Origin: Okapia johnstoni
Taxonomy: Eukaryota > Chordata > Mammalia > Artiodactyla > Giraffidae
Reading direction: 5' to 3'
Assembly: GCA_024291935.2 (NCBI GenBank)
Contig: CM044310.1
Coordinates: 122,274,213 to 122,338,212, forward strand
Length of the DNA: 64,000 nucleotides
The notes under the pieces were generated by a model. The model had not been told where the DNA came from and did not search any database. It saw only the letters and a program-made list of their open reading frames with translations. Both the position numbers and the translations under genes were made by a program. How positions within the stretch are numbered: position 1 is the first letter of the stretch; each line of letters begins with the position of its first letter. Below are positions 56,601-64,000 of this stretch, piece after piece.

Positions 56601-59600
56601 GATCTGTGTGCTGAGGACACGTCTCCGTAAGCCCACTCTGACCATGGGAAAAACATTAAACAGACCCAAATCGGAGGGGGCATTCTTTCTATAAAAGACC
56701 TGATCAGTAAGCTTGGAAGAGCCTGGAGTCAAGTCTTACTCCCAACCTCTGACCCAACCCCTGACCCAGTCCCTGGGACTGAGTCCAACTAGCATAGGAC
56801 AGGGCGAGGCTGATGCAGAGAAAAACCCAAACCAGAAACTGCTGAGTGTCCATGGGCTCCTCTGAGTTCCTGGACCCACCCGCCCCTCTTCCAGGAACAT
56901 CAGGCTTTGGGGCTTAAGCCAGCCTGCATCTGTTTCTGCCACTTGCAAAACCGAAAGAATCAGAAGTCTTAATACCCTCAGGGAGGGGTCTTCCTTGGTG
57001 GTCCAGTGGTTAAGAATCTGCCTTCCAATGCAGGGGACGCAGGTTCGATCCCCGGTCAGAGAACTAAGACCCCAGATGTCAGGGGCGACTGAGCCTGTGT
57101 GCTCTAGAGCCCTTGAACCACAACTAGAGAGTCTGTGTGCCTCAACAAAAGACCCTGCAGGACACAGTCAAATAAATAAACATTTAAAAAAAAAAAAAAA
57201 TACCCTCAGGGAAATCCCACCGTCCACCCCCAGGTCTTAATACCAGATCTTAACATCCCCAGGGGAATCCCATCATCCGCCACCAGATCTTGTGCCCGGG
57301 CCAAGAAGCAGATGCCCACTGGGACGTCACCTCTTTTGGCCAGCTCCAAGGCGGTCTGCTTCCCGATGCCCGTGTTGGCACCAGTCACAATGACAGTCTT
57401 CCCGGGAATGGTGGCCTTGCTGGGACAAGCCCCGCCGGCAACAAAGTCCCTGGAGATAGGAAACAGGAGGTCAGTTCCGTCTGTCTGTCCACTCTCACAA
57501 CTGGGCCCCCAACGGTTACAATCTCAGACAAGTGACCACTCTGAGCTTGTGTTCCCCCAGTGGAAAGATGGGAACAACATCACACAACTCGAGGGACCCC
57601 AGTGGTTACTCCTCGTCATAACCATCATTAGCTGATAAAGACCCCCGGAGTTCAATCCCTAAGGCTGTTGTAACATTTCACCAGGAGCTCAGTGGGTTAA
57701 AACCACACAATGGTGTTTCTAGAGTCTGCAGGTCAGAGTCCAAGACGGGTCTCACAGGATAAAACCAAGGTGTCGGCAGAGCTGTGTTCCTTCTGGAGGT
57801 GCAAGGGAGAATTGAGAATTGTTCCCAAGCCTTTTCCAGATTCTAAGGGCCGCCTGCATCCCTGGGCTCATGACCCCTTCCTCCGCCTTCAAAGTCAGCA
57901 ACACAGCAGCGTCAGGTCCCTGGCTCTGATTCTTCTGCCTCCCTCTTGTGAGTACCGTTGTGATGATGCTGGGCCCACCTGGTGATCACCTCCCATCATG
58001 GAGGTCCTTAGTGACATCTGCAGAGTCCCCTTTGACAGGTAAGGAAACACAGTTGTGATGACGCTGGGCCCACCTGGTGATCACCTCCCATCATGGAGGT
58101 CCTTAGTGACATCTGCAGAGTCCCCTTTGACAGGTAAGGAAACACAGTTGTAGGTTCTGGGCATTAGGATATGCGGGAGAGGGCAAGAGGGCCTTATTCT
58201 GCTGCTGTGTCCATATTCCAGAAGCTAAATACTGGAAACAACTAAATGTCACCGACAGGAAACAATGTCCTCTCCAGACAAGAGGGTCGTTTTTAAGTTA
58301 ACTAAAAATAAATAGTCTTATTCCCTGTCCCCAACCAGGGCATTCAGCTTTCTTTTATTCTTCCCATGCTGGTATTTTTTATTATTATTATTATTTTTTT
58401 AAGCTTTTTCAGAACTAACAGACATCAGCATGAATAAAACTAAAAACAGCAGCCAATGAATTTTTTTTTTGGCCACGCCTTGCGGTTTGAGGGTTCTTAC
58501 TTCCCGAACCAAGGACTGAACCCAGGCCCCAGCAGTAAAAGCACCAAGACCTAATCCCCGGACCGCCAGGAAATTTCCCACTAGTTTCTATTATAAGGAA
58601 AAATTATTTCCATTTCCTAGAGCTTTCAAAAAAAAAGGTGGTTAATATTTACAAAGCAGGAGTTTATAAAAAACAAGATACCAGCCGGCTACACAAAAAA
58701 GAACTTATTGGATCAGGAGGAACAAGTTCAAAATGAAGTGTCATCACAGAGGAGATGAACAAGCCTAAACGTATTTATGCAAAGAGATTAACAGTCAATC
58801 AGTCTATTCTTCAACCCCTTATGAGAGGGTAAAAAAAAAATACTTCAATATTGCAATCACTTTCTGGCCAAAAATCCCAGCTAATATCTTGTGTAACTGT
58901 AATAAAATATGTATTGCTAATCCTGAACACTTAACATGAGGTCTACCATCTTAACAAATTTTTAAGTGTACAGTACAATACTGTTACTACAAGCATAACA
59001 TGGTTATATTTTTAGGTGCTCAATAGTCACACGGTATGGCTTATAATAGCCAGGGCAAATGTAAAAGGTTTCCATCTTCACAGAAAGTTGTACTGAATGG
59101 TGCTGCTACAGAATATTTGGTTGCTGTATTTTGGTTTGGAGTGGGGATTTTTACATCGAAGAATAATTGACATACAATATTATATACGGTACAGGTGTAC
59201 AACATAATGACTTACAATTTTTAAAGGTTATATTCCATTTATATCTATTATAAAAGACTTGCTATATTTCCCTGGTTGTACAATATATCCTTGTAGTTTA
59301 TAACTAATAGTTTGTACCTCTTAGTCCCCTGTCTTGTTTTTATTAAGTGAATTAGCCCAGGAACCACAGGAAAGAACTGTCGTATGTGTGTATCCCATGC
59401 AATAACAATCTTTTTAATTGACTGAGTTGGACAATTCTAACTCGTTTCTCTGATTCCGGACGAGAGCTTAGGTGGCATACACGTTCCTTGCACCTGGGCC
59501 AGGACGTGACACATGGGAGGTGTTCAGTAGGCATCTGCTGAATGAATTAATTAGTGCATTAAGTCCGGAAGCAACTAGACCAAAATGTTTACCAGCGCCC

Positions 59601-59875
59601 GGATCCGCCCCTTTCTCTGGTCGACCTTGGGCCATGACCTGCCCGCTCGGGGCCCCGGCTTGTCCCCGCATTCTCTGGGAGCACTGCCGGATGAGTGGAC
59701 TGCAGGACTCCTGGGTGGGCGAGGAGCTGGCGATCCCCACCCGGCCCTCCCTCCCTGTCCAAGCCCACCGGCCCGCCGTTACCGCGCCTGAGAGACCCGC
59801 GCGAACTCACTTGAGCAGCACGGCCCCGCCCACGGCCGTGCCCAGCACGGACAGCGGCAGGACGTAGCGGCTCAT
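47385..59875 (-). CDS. RDH13: RDH13, mitochondrial retinol/retinal short-chain dehydrogenase (7 coding exons, 334 aa)
   Basis: RDH13 reduces retinal with NADPH and belongs to the classical short-chain dehydrogenase/reductase family. The known enzyme is attached to the inner mitochondrial membrane through its N-terminus. The seven exons add to 1,005 nt with perfect phase continuity. The predicted protein of 334 residues is close to the 331 of human RDH13. Visible motifs are a hydrophobic N-terminus (residues 5-21), the cofactor loop TGANTGIG (44-51), ACRD (68-71), INNAAVM (122-128), the catalytic Ser of NVSSLA (174) and YCQSK (Tyr200, Lys204). The usual NNAG motif reads NNAA here. The C-terminus carries [13 protein letters not shown] as in human. 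The promoter is a CpG island, and the next gene side (lower coordinates) is GP6 in other mammals, matching the exon at 364-397. I see no frameshift or internal stop. The gene looks functional. Confidence 0.97.
47945..48058 (-). mobile_element. CHR-like SINE fragment (RDH13 intron 6)
   Basis: It has 'ccaaccagggattgaacctg' and the head 'accaccaaggaagt' in reverse orientation. Confidence 0.8.
48205..48420 (-). mobile_element. MIR-type SINE (RDH13 intron 6)
   Basis: The order 'ccaggcactgtgctggtcct', 'tgagacaggtactactatga' and 'cagataaagaaat' follows an old mammalian MIR/L2-type SINE. Confidence 0.6.
48455..48732 (+). mobile_element. BovB LINE 3' fragment (RDH13 intron 6)
   Basis: Forward BovB 3' end ('cactggaaggactgatgctg' to 'gactgagcgactgaac'). 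Confidence 0.9.
48893..49005 (+). mobile_element. CHR-like SINE (RDH13 intron 6)
   Basis: Head 'gacttccctgatggtccagt' and 'gttcgattcctggtcaggga'. Confidence 0.85.
49476..49577 (-). CDS. RDH13: RDH13 coding exon 6
   Basis: Acceptor CTTCTGCCCCAG and donor GTAAGT; 102 nt encoding [18 protein letters not shown] and the following segment to FTLG. An AG six bases further in is an alternative acceptor, but the first gives the length of human RDH13 (LQGSGVTVNA). Confidence 0.96.
49780..49945 (-). mobile_element. MER5A-like hAT transposon remnant (RDH13 intron 5)
   Basis: It has 'tatcacctggagggct' and ends at 'cactgctggtccacagaccc', like the MER5A terminal sequence. Confidence 0.6.
49975..50160 (-). 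mobile_element. MER20-like hAT transposon remnant (RDH13 intron 5)
   Basis: The phrase 'tcctgtgcattgtaggacgt' followed by 'cctggcctctgcccaggaga' is characteristic of MER20. Confidence 0.7.
50372..50584 (-). CDS. RDH13: RDH13 coding exon 5 (catalytic exon)
   Basis: Acceptor CCTTCTTCCAG and donor GTGCGT; 213 nt. It contains the catalytic Ser ([14 protein letters not shown]) and the Tyr-x-x-x-Lys motif (AAYCQSKLA). Confidence 0.97.
50690..51005 (+). mobile_element. MER20 split by a CHR-like SINE (RDH13 intron 4)
   Basis: MER20 sequence ('ccagggggcacttggcaaag' to 'ggccagggatgcagctaaaa') resumes at 50,965 ('caatgcacaagacagtcccc') after a SINE with a poly(A) tail (50,843-50,960). Confidence 0.75.
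51195..51307 (-). mobile_element. Bov-tA SINE fragment (RDH13 intron 4)
   Basis: Reverse element with 'cagggattgaacccgggtct' and 'gagccaccagggaagcc'. Confidence 0.85.
51745..51849 (-). CDS. RDH13: RDH13 coding exon 4
   Basis: Acceptor TTTTCCAG and donor GTGAGG; 105 nt encoding [20 protein letters not shown] and the following segment to GVNYLG. The family NNAG motif is NNAA (second Ala at residue 126), and the human Val-Asp before ILINN is Val-His. Confidence 0.96.
51865..51950 (+). mobile_element. MIR fragment (RDH13 intron 3)
   Basis: It has 'ctcagtttccccctctgtaa' and 'aatgggtaac', typical of MIR. Confidence 0.7.
51955..52655 (+). mobile_element. L1 3'-end segment (RDH13 intron 3), with an inserted BovB piece
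   Basis: L1 3' landmarks ('aaagtgtccatcgacagagg', 'gactattattcggccataaa', 'gacctactgtatagc') are interrupted at 52,318-52,470 by a reverse BovB 3' fragment. The L1 end resumes after the BOV-A2 at 52,920. Confidence 0.8.
52046..52285 (+). repeat. 60-bp tandem repeat, four copies, inside L1
   Basis: The unit 'gccatttgcagcaacaggga' through 'gatgatctactaggtaaaga' recurs with an exact 60-bp period, differing at only a few positions. Confidence 0.95.
52655..52920 (-). mobile_element. BOV-A2 SINE (dimeric)
   Basis: Two BovA monomers in tandem are linked by 'gaaagtgaaaagtgaaagtg'. It inserted in the L1 3' end and is flanked by the repeated 'actgtatag/actatatag' target sequence. Confidence 0.9.
52921..53095 (+). 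mobile_element. L1 3' end continuing after BOV-A2
   Basis: It carries 'gcacagggaactatactcaa' and 'ctgaaactaacaaaacattg'. Confidence 0.85.
53105..53220 (+). mobile_element. CHR-like SINE (RDH13 intron 3)
   Basis: Head 'ggaattccctggcagtgcag' and 'actaagatcctgcgag'. Confidence 0.8.
53221..53984. other. Unassigned RDH13 intron 3 sequence
   Basis: No exon, SINE or LINE is recognised. The open frames have no domain. Confidence 0.3.
53985..54152 (+). mobile_element. Old DNA-transposon-like repeat (RDH13 intron 3)
   Basis: The segment has 'cttttgtaaaggaccaggca' and 'gccaataaaactttacg'. The same family recurs at 63,755-63,955. I do not assign a name. Confidence 0.55.
54155..54368 (-). mobile_element. 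Bov-tA SINE (RDH13 intron 3)
   Basis: Reverse element from 'ttgctcagtcatgtccaact' to 'gagccaccagggaagaccc', followed by an L1 3' end (54,370-54,470). Confidence 0.9.
54498..54620 (+). mobile_element. CHR-like SINE (RDH13 intron 3)
   Basis: Head 'ggaattccctggatccagtg', 'ttcaatccccggcccaggaa' and a short A run. Confidence 0.8.
54874..55029 (-). CDS. RDH13: RDH13 coding exon 3
   Basis: Acceptor GGTTCTTCCAG and donor GTAAGA; 156 nt encoding [20 protein letters not shown] and the following segment to FAAKITE. It carries the second cofactor-binding strand (ACRD). Confidence 0.97.
55090..55870 (+). mobile_element. L1 3'-end fragments (RDH13 intron 2)
   Basis: Two successive L1 3' segments: 55,090-55,445 ends 'caactatactccaatattt', and 55,460-55,870 starts 'ggataacggaaacatgg' and ends in an A run. 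Confidence 0.75.
55871..56460. other. Unassigned RDH13 intron 2 sequence
   Basis: GC-rich single-copy-looking DNA. No exon or repeat is recognised. Confidence 0.3.
56463..56600 (+). mobile_element. CHR-like SINE (RDH13 intron 2)
   Basis: Head 'gacttccctggcggtctgct' and an A-rich tail. Confidence 0.85.
56601..56985. other. Unassigned RDH13 intron 2 sequence
   Basis: There is no exon or recognisable repeat, apart from a short tandem 'ctgacccaacccctgaccca'-type run near 56,750. Confidence 0.3.
56987..57200 (+). mobile_element. CHR-like SINE with poly(A) (RDH13 intron 2)
   Basis: Head 'tcttccttggtggtccagtg', body with 'gtgctctagagccc', and an A run at 57,183-57,199. It lies about 130 bp from exon 2. 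Confidence 0.85.
57331..57449 (-). CDS. RDH13: RDH13 coding exon 2
   Basis: Acceptor CCTATCTCCAG and donor GTGACG; 119 nt encoding [20 protein letters not shown] and VTGANTGIG, the NADP-binding glycine loop. Confidence 0.97.
57480..57960. mobile_element. MIR fragment and an unnamed old repeat (RDH13 intron 1)
   Basis: Bases 57,490-57,620 read as MIR ('cagacaagtgaccactctga'). Bases 57,660-57,955 resemble the 'cacaatggtgtttctagagt'/'ctgcaggtcagagtccaaga' repeat related to the one at 40,290-40,596. Confidence 0.5.
57958..58147 (+). repeat. 95-bp direct tandem duplication (RDH13 intron 1)
   Basis: Copies 57,958-58,052 and 58,053-58,147 are identical apart from one base (gatgatgct against gatgacgct). 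Confidence 0.97.
58148..59450. mobile_element. RDH13 intron 1: SINE and L1 remnants
   Basis: A reverse CHR-like SINE lies at about 58,468-58,580. An old reverse L1 3' end lies at about 59,130-59,340 ('tacaggtgtacaacataatg'). The rest is AT-rich and unassigned. Confidence 0.5.
59811..59875 (-). CDS. RDH13: RDH13 coding exon 1
   Basis: The ATG at 59,875 begins [20 protein letters not shown], continuing L-K, as in the human protein (MSRYLLPLSALGTVAGAAVL). It ends at donor GTGAGT after 65 nt. The hydrophobic segment is the mitochondrial membrane anchor. Confidence 0.97.
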
Positions 59876-60049
59876 CCCTGGCCGGAGCGGGAGTCCGACT
59901 GCAGCCGCCCGCACGCCCGAGCCCGGGCTCTGCCCCGAGAGCGCGCCGCCCGGGATCCACGTGCGGAAGGGCACACGCCGCCGCAACCCGCGCTTCCGGA
60001 AGGGGCGGGGCGGGGGCGGGGCGGGGGCGGGGCCTCCGGGGCGGGACCT

Positions 60050-60350
60050 ATACGGACGGACTGAGAGCGCAGCTGCCGCTGGGAATGGTAGTCTCCAGGG
60101 CCTCGGGGGCGGGGCCTCCGGGGGCGGGGCCTCCAGGGGCGGGGCCTATGGGGACGGACTGCGAGCGCAGCTGCCGCGGGGAATGGTAGTCTTCAGGGCC
60201 TCGGGGGCGGGGCCTCCATGGGGCGGGGCCTCCAGGGGCGGGGCCTACGGGGACGGACTGCGAGCGCAGCTGCCGCTGGGAATGGTAGTCTCCGGTGCCG
60301 GGGCGTGGCCGGGGCCTAGGGGGCGGGGCCTACACGCGGTTCCAATGACG
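60050..60350. repeat. Three ~98-bp tandem promoter units with GC boxes and ZNF143-like motifs
   Basis: The phrase 'ggacggact' recurs at 60,054, 60,152 and 60,251. Each unit then has 'gagcgcagctgccg', 'gggaatggtagtc' and a run of GC boxes (the third is shortened). On the minus strand the middle phrase reads ACTACCATTCCC followed by A/C and GCGGC, close to the ZNF143/THAP11 motif ACTACAATTCCCAGCATGC. Confidence 0.85.
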
Positions 60351-60479
60351 TCACACTCGCTCAGCTTCAAAGTCCAGCGCGATGCCGGAGGGACCCCAGG
60401 ATCCCAACGGGGCAGCTGTCCTTCGGGACCTGAGTCCTCTGTGTGTCTTTCAAATGGATCAGCCTGTTTCCTCACCTAA

Positions 60480-60890
60480 AAATACGTGTGCCTTACGAAC
60501 TAGCTATGTATAAAATAAAACAGCTCCGAGACTATATTGTACAGACCAGGGAAGAGAGCATTTCATAAAAACTTGAAACCGAATATAATCCATAAAAAAT
60601 TTGAATCACTGTGTTGTACACCTGAAACTAATGTAGTACTGAAAATCAAGTATACTTCAATAAAAACAGATAAACAAGTGGCATAAATATACGAGTTATT
60701 TGTCCACTTTCTGGGACAATTTGATAAATTCAATGTCCAGAATCCAAGACCTACAAGCCTAGGAGGTTCCCAGATTCCTGGAGTACTGAGCGAGGAGGTC
60801 ACGGGGGCGTAAACTTCGGGTCTGAGGGAGGAAGGGCCGGGGGCCTGAACTTCTGAGTCTGAGGAGAGGCCCATCCTAATTCAAAGTGCT
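60480..60890. other. L1 3'-end fragment and unassigned flank
   Basis: An L1 3' ending lies at 60,595-60,675 ('gttgtacacctgaaactaat'). I see no exon of the gene that would lie divergently beyond RDH13 (EPS8L1 in human). Confidence 0.5.
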
Positions 60891-61180
60891 GCTGCTGTTG
60901 CTGCTGCTGCTAAGTCGCTTCAACCCTGGAGTGGGTTGCTATTTCCTTCTCCAATGCATGAAAGTGAAAAGTGAAAGTGAAGTCGCTCAGTAGTGTCCGA
61001 CTCTTAGTGACCCCATGGACTGCAGCCCAGCAGGCTCCTCCGTCCATGGGATTTTCCAGGCAAGTTACTGGAGTGGGGTGCCATTGCCTTCTCCAGGAGA
61101 TCTTCCCTACCCAGGGATTGAACCCGGGTCTCCCGCACTGTAGGCAGACGCTTTACCGTCTGAGCCACCGGGGAAGTCAT
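60890..61180 (-). mobile_element. BovA-containing SINE (Bov-tA/BOV-A2 composite)
   Basis: It has a (CTG)n start, the 'aaagtgaaaagtgaaagtga' linker, the BovA body and a reverse tRNA head ending 'gagccaccggggaagtc'. Confidence 0.9.
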
Positions 61181-61335
61181 TATTATATTATATTATATTA
61201 TATTATATTATATTATATTATGTTATGTTATATTATATATAATGTAATTATATTGTATGTATTATATAATATTATATATTATACAATATAAATATATTAT
61301 ATAATATTATTATATTATATTATAATAATTATAAC
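61181..61335. repeat. (ATTAT)n AT-rich microsatellite
   Basis: Pentameric ATTAT repeats degenerate into TA-rich sequence, directly after the SINE. Confidence 0.93.
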
Positions 61336-62160
61336 TCTGATATAATTGTTATAACACCCAAGTAACTCTGATTTCTGATTGGATTGAGTTTGGTCAATAA
61401 TCCACAGACACGCTTTAGAACACTTTCAAAATGACAAATAGCTGATTAATAAATTGTTTCCAAATGTCCCAAGAACTTTTTTTTTCTTTTCCTTTTTTTG
61501 TTAACAAGGCAAAACATGCCTATTAGCTAAAATTGGTGAGTGGAGGTAGGACATGGCAGAAATGTACAAGGCTGGAGATGAGAGGCCCAGGGGTCAATAG
61601 AGCACTCAGGATGGAGGAGCCAGAGGTCAGCAGTCTTCTAGGTGGGGGGCCCTACCCCCAACAACAGCAGGAACTCTTGGGAACAGGATGAAAGTACCTG
61701 GACAGCAAGCTCCAGGCTGGTCTGTGAGATGGGGATGTACAGGGTGGAGAAAGATCTAGAAACTCTGAAACATCACCTCTTGGCTCCATTATGACACAGA
61801 GGGCTGACGTGACTTGCAGGTCCGGGGCAGCAGCACCAACAGTGAGTCATGAAAAACCTCCTGGACACAGGAAACACAACAGGGCATCCAAAGAAAACAC
61901 AATGGCCAGCATCCAGGATCTGTGATTGGAGACTCAGGCTAGGAGTGAGGGAAGACTTCCTAGAGGAGGGAAAACCTAAATAGGGTTTTGAAGGATGAGT
62001 AGGAGCTCTTCAAGTGGACTGACTGGAGTTATGAGCACTTGTGAGGCAAGTTGCTTGGTATGGTAGGAGGTGTGACTTGAAAGGGTAGGCAGCTGGCAAG
62101 AGATGTGGCTGAAGAGAAGATTTTTTTTTAAAAAGGCAATAATGCCAGCTTTTGTTTATT
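61336..62160. other. Unassigned sequence
   Basis: There is no gene. It is single-copy in appearance, with a poly(T)/(A) interruption at 61,480 and 62,122. Confidence 0.35.
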
Positions 62161-62164
62161 AAAA

Positions 62165-62352
62165 GTGGGCTTCCCTGGTGGCACAGTGGTAGAGAATCCA
62201 CCTGCCAATACAGGAGATGCAAGAGACGTGAGTTCAATCCCTGGGTGGAGAAGGCCCCCTGGAGAAAGAAATGACAACCTACTCCAGTTTTCTTGCCTGG
62301 AGAATTCCATGGACAGAGGAGCCTGGCAGGCAACAGTCCATGGGGTCGACAC
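62165..62352 (+). mobile_element. Bov-tA SINE
   Basis: A full element ('gggcttccctggtggcacag' to 'ccatggggtcgacaca'). Confidence 0.9.
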
Positions 62353-62870
62353 AGCACCACACTGTTTATTGAGTATCTGTGCCAAATATTTAATCTACAG
62401 AGCAAATCCAAGTATAGGTTTGCTGCTGGGGCGTTGCAAGGGTAGCTGGGTCTGGAAAAAGGTTTCTCCTCTTTCTGACATTGTGGGAACTCAGGGTTCC
62501 TGAATCATGGAGTCGGCAAGATGTGGGAAAGGGGAAGGTTCCACAGAGGCTGTACAGGCCCTCAGGCATGGATCTAGGAAGATCTTCTTTCAGATTTCTG
62601 CTCCACCTCTTCTTAGATGTGTACCTTGAGCAGTGACTTCCCCTCTGTCAACTTCTGTCTCTTCTTACCCACCAAAATGACAGTTAGTATCCTTCATATG
62701 TAAAGAGTTCTAATGAATCGGTAAGGGAAAAAAAGTCTCACCCCTAACAGAGAGACAGGAGCATAGGCAAAGGATATGAGGGGCAATCTGCAAAGAAAGA
62801 AAATCAACAAGCACGTGAAACTACTCAGCCTTACTGGGAATCAAGGAAACTCATTAGGATAATGACAAGA
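62353..62870. other. Unassigned sequence with a MIR-like piece
   Basis: Bases 62,600-62,720 weakly resemble MIR. No gene is recognised. Confidence 0.3.
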
Positions 62871-62874
62871 TAAT

Positions 62875-63650
62875 ATTTTTCACTTATCAGATTGGCAGGA
62901 TCAAAGCAATGATAATACCCAGTATTGGCAAGGATGTGGTGAAACAGGTACACCTACATGTTGGTGGGAGCGTCAGTTGGTACAGCCTTCCTAAAAGGTC
63001 ATTCAGTACCACATGGCGAAACTATCTGTGCCAATCTTTGACCCACCTCTTCCCCCTGGAAGAATTTAGGCTAGGAGAATAATAGGTCATTGGGAAAGAA
63101 ACATACGTGGGAAAATGTTCCTCATTGCCCTCTCTGTAATAGCAAGACACCGGCACAAATACAATCAACCTCTACATCTATCAGTACAAGTTAATTTGTC
63201 TGTACATGTCCCTGGATAGACTCCGTCTACAGCTTTAGGAAGTTCAAATGTTTAACAACATCCAGAGTTTCTTCCTTAAATGCCAATCGGTGGGGGGAGG
63301 CAGGGAGAGCAGACTGATTCTCTTTTTTTCCTGATTCTCTTTTTTAAGCTTAAACAAAAACTACCCTTCTCCTTGGCGTCTCTGCCAGGCAGGGTGATGG
63401 GCGACTTTGTTTGTTCATTTATTTATCTATTTTCCTTTTTGTTCATCTGCATTTTCTTGTTCTGGAGTTCTTGTCGGTTTTCCAAGACGAAGAAAATTCT
63501 GGAGATGGATGGTGCCTGTTGATGGCCGCACAACAATGTGAACACAATGAATGCCATAGAATTGTACATTCAAAAATGGCTAAAGTGGCACATCTTATGG
63601 CATGTGCAGCTTACCGCAATTAAAAATGAGGAGGGAAATTTTTAATAAAA
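62875..63650 (+). mobile_element. Old L1 3' end
   Basis: It has 'agtattggcaaggatgtggt', 'cctacatgttggtgggagcg' and, after a gap, the L1 tail 'tgtacattcaaaaatggcta'. Non-coding. Confidence 0.7.
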
Positions 63651-63754
63651 AAGTACTGATGCTGGCTCTCTCAACCTCAAATAAACATCTCTATGAGCCC
63701 TTTTTCTTCTCTTCTATAAACTGGTCTCCTAATATCATCTACCTCTAGGGTGGG

Positions 63755-63955
63755 GGTTAACAAACATCTTCTGCAAGGGCCAGAGAGAAAATAATTTCAG
63801 CTTTTTGGGTCATCCACTCCCTGTTGCAACAACTCTGCCATTGTGGCAGGGAAGCAGCCACAGATGATATGAAAAGAAATGAGCAATGCTGCATTCCAAT
63901 AAAACTTTATTTATAAGAACAAGCAGTGGGCCACATTTTGCTGGCCTCTGTCAAG
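63755..63955 (+). mobile_element. Old DNA-transposon-like repeat
   Basis: The same family as 53,985-54,152 ('ttctgcaagggccagagaga' to 'ccaataaaactttatttata' and 'gggccacattttgctggcct'). Confidence 0.65.
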
Positions 63956-64000
63956 GACACAGGAAACGCAAGAGCATTGATGGCTGTAGTGGTGTTATTA

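Larger units (their letters stand above)
59580..60370. promoter_or_regulatory. RDH13: RDH13 CpG island and promoter region
   Basis: Dense CpG sequence surrounds the RDH13 start codon. Upstream (59,995-60,345) it is filled with GC boxes of the form ggggcggggc. A CpG-island promoter without TATA suits a widely expressed enzyme. The extent is judged by composition. Confidence 0.8.

Noticed and set aside
735..62352. Many B-box-like and tRNA-Glu-like stretches that could be mistaken for tRNA genes
   Set aside because: All sit at the heads of Bov-tA or CHR SINEs with A-rich tails and do not fold into intact cloverleafs.
1..64000. CRISPR arrays, bacterial operons, or plasmid-type features
   Set aside because: The sequence is mammalian. 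Its tandem repeats have no spacer structure and there are no prokaryotic genes.
60400..64000. First exons of EPS8L1, expected divergent from RDH13 in human
   Set aside because: No coding exon or splice-bounded frame resembling EPS8L1 could be found. Only repeats and unassigned DNA are visible.

Overview
This is a mammalian window from a bovid ruminant (cattle, sheep, goat or a relative). The evidence is dozens of tRNA-Glu-type ruminant SINEs (Bov-tA, BOV-A2 and CHR-like), many BovB (RTE) LINE copies and artiodactyl L1 3' ends. I cannot tell the species from sequence alone. The one complete conventional gene is RDH13, on the minus strand from 59.9 to 47.4 kb. All seven coding exons can be placed with canonical splice sites and matching phases, giving a 334-residue protein. 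In other mammals RDH13 lies at the edge of the leukocyte receptor complex (LRC) beside GP6, and the rest of the window fits that setting.

Layout: 0-1.3 kb holds a lone LRC-type signal-peptide exon at 364-397 (minus; GP6 or a LILR relative), whose gene runs off the left end. From 1.3 to 45.4 kb is a repeat-rich, rearranged spacer with a large interrupted inverted duplication: 1.31-2.67 kb pairs with 43.87-45.43 kb, and 3.77-5.59 kb pairs with 30.26-32.09 kb. The inner part (5.6-30 kb) has older inverted and tandem repeats built from L1 3' ends, an unnamed low-copy repeat, an inverted 23-bp minisatellite (11.36-12.29 kb), a C-rich minisatellite (18.47-19.26 kb), an endogenous-retrovirus integrase relic (about 22 kb) and several BovB copies. 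A short tag resembling a CTCF site recurs eight times: two copies point right on the left side and six point left further in.

The right arm of the duplication holds about 11.8 kb that the left arm lacks. In it are LRC-like exons on the minus strand (36.49-33.59 kb): a two-exon signal peptide of exactly 34 + 36 nt, a stem/transmembrane exon and two tail exons. They join in phase into a 126-codon frame with no immunoglobulin exon. The tail looks like a LAIR/LILRB tail that has lost its ITIM. A separate transmembrane-like exon resembling NCR1/FCAR/GP6 sits on the plus strand at about 38.4 kb.

From 47 to 60.4 kb is RDH13 with ordinary intronic repeats. Its first exon lies in a CpG island followed upstream by three tandem copies of a ~98-bp unit with GC boxes and a ZNF143-like motif. 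From 60.4 to 64 kb I see only repeats and unassigned sequence. Repeat boundaries are estimated by eye, usually to within 10-30 bp. I could not run alignments, and percent identities are visual estimates.
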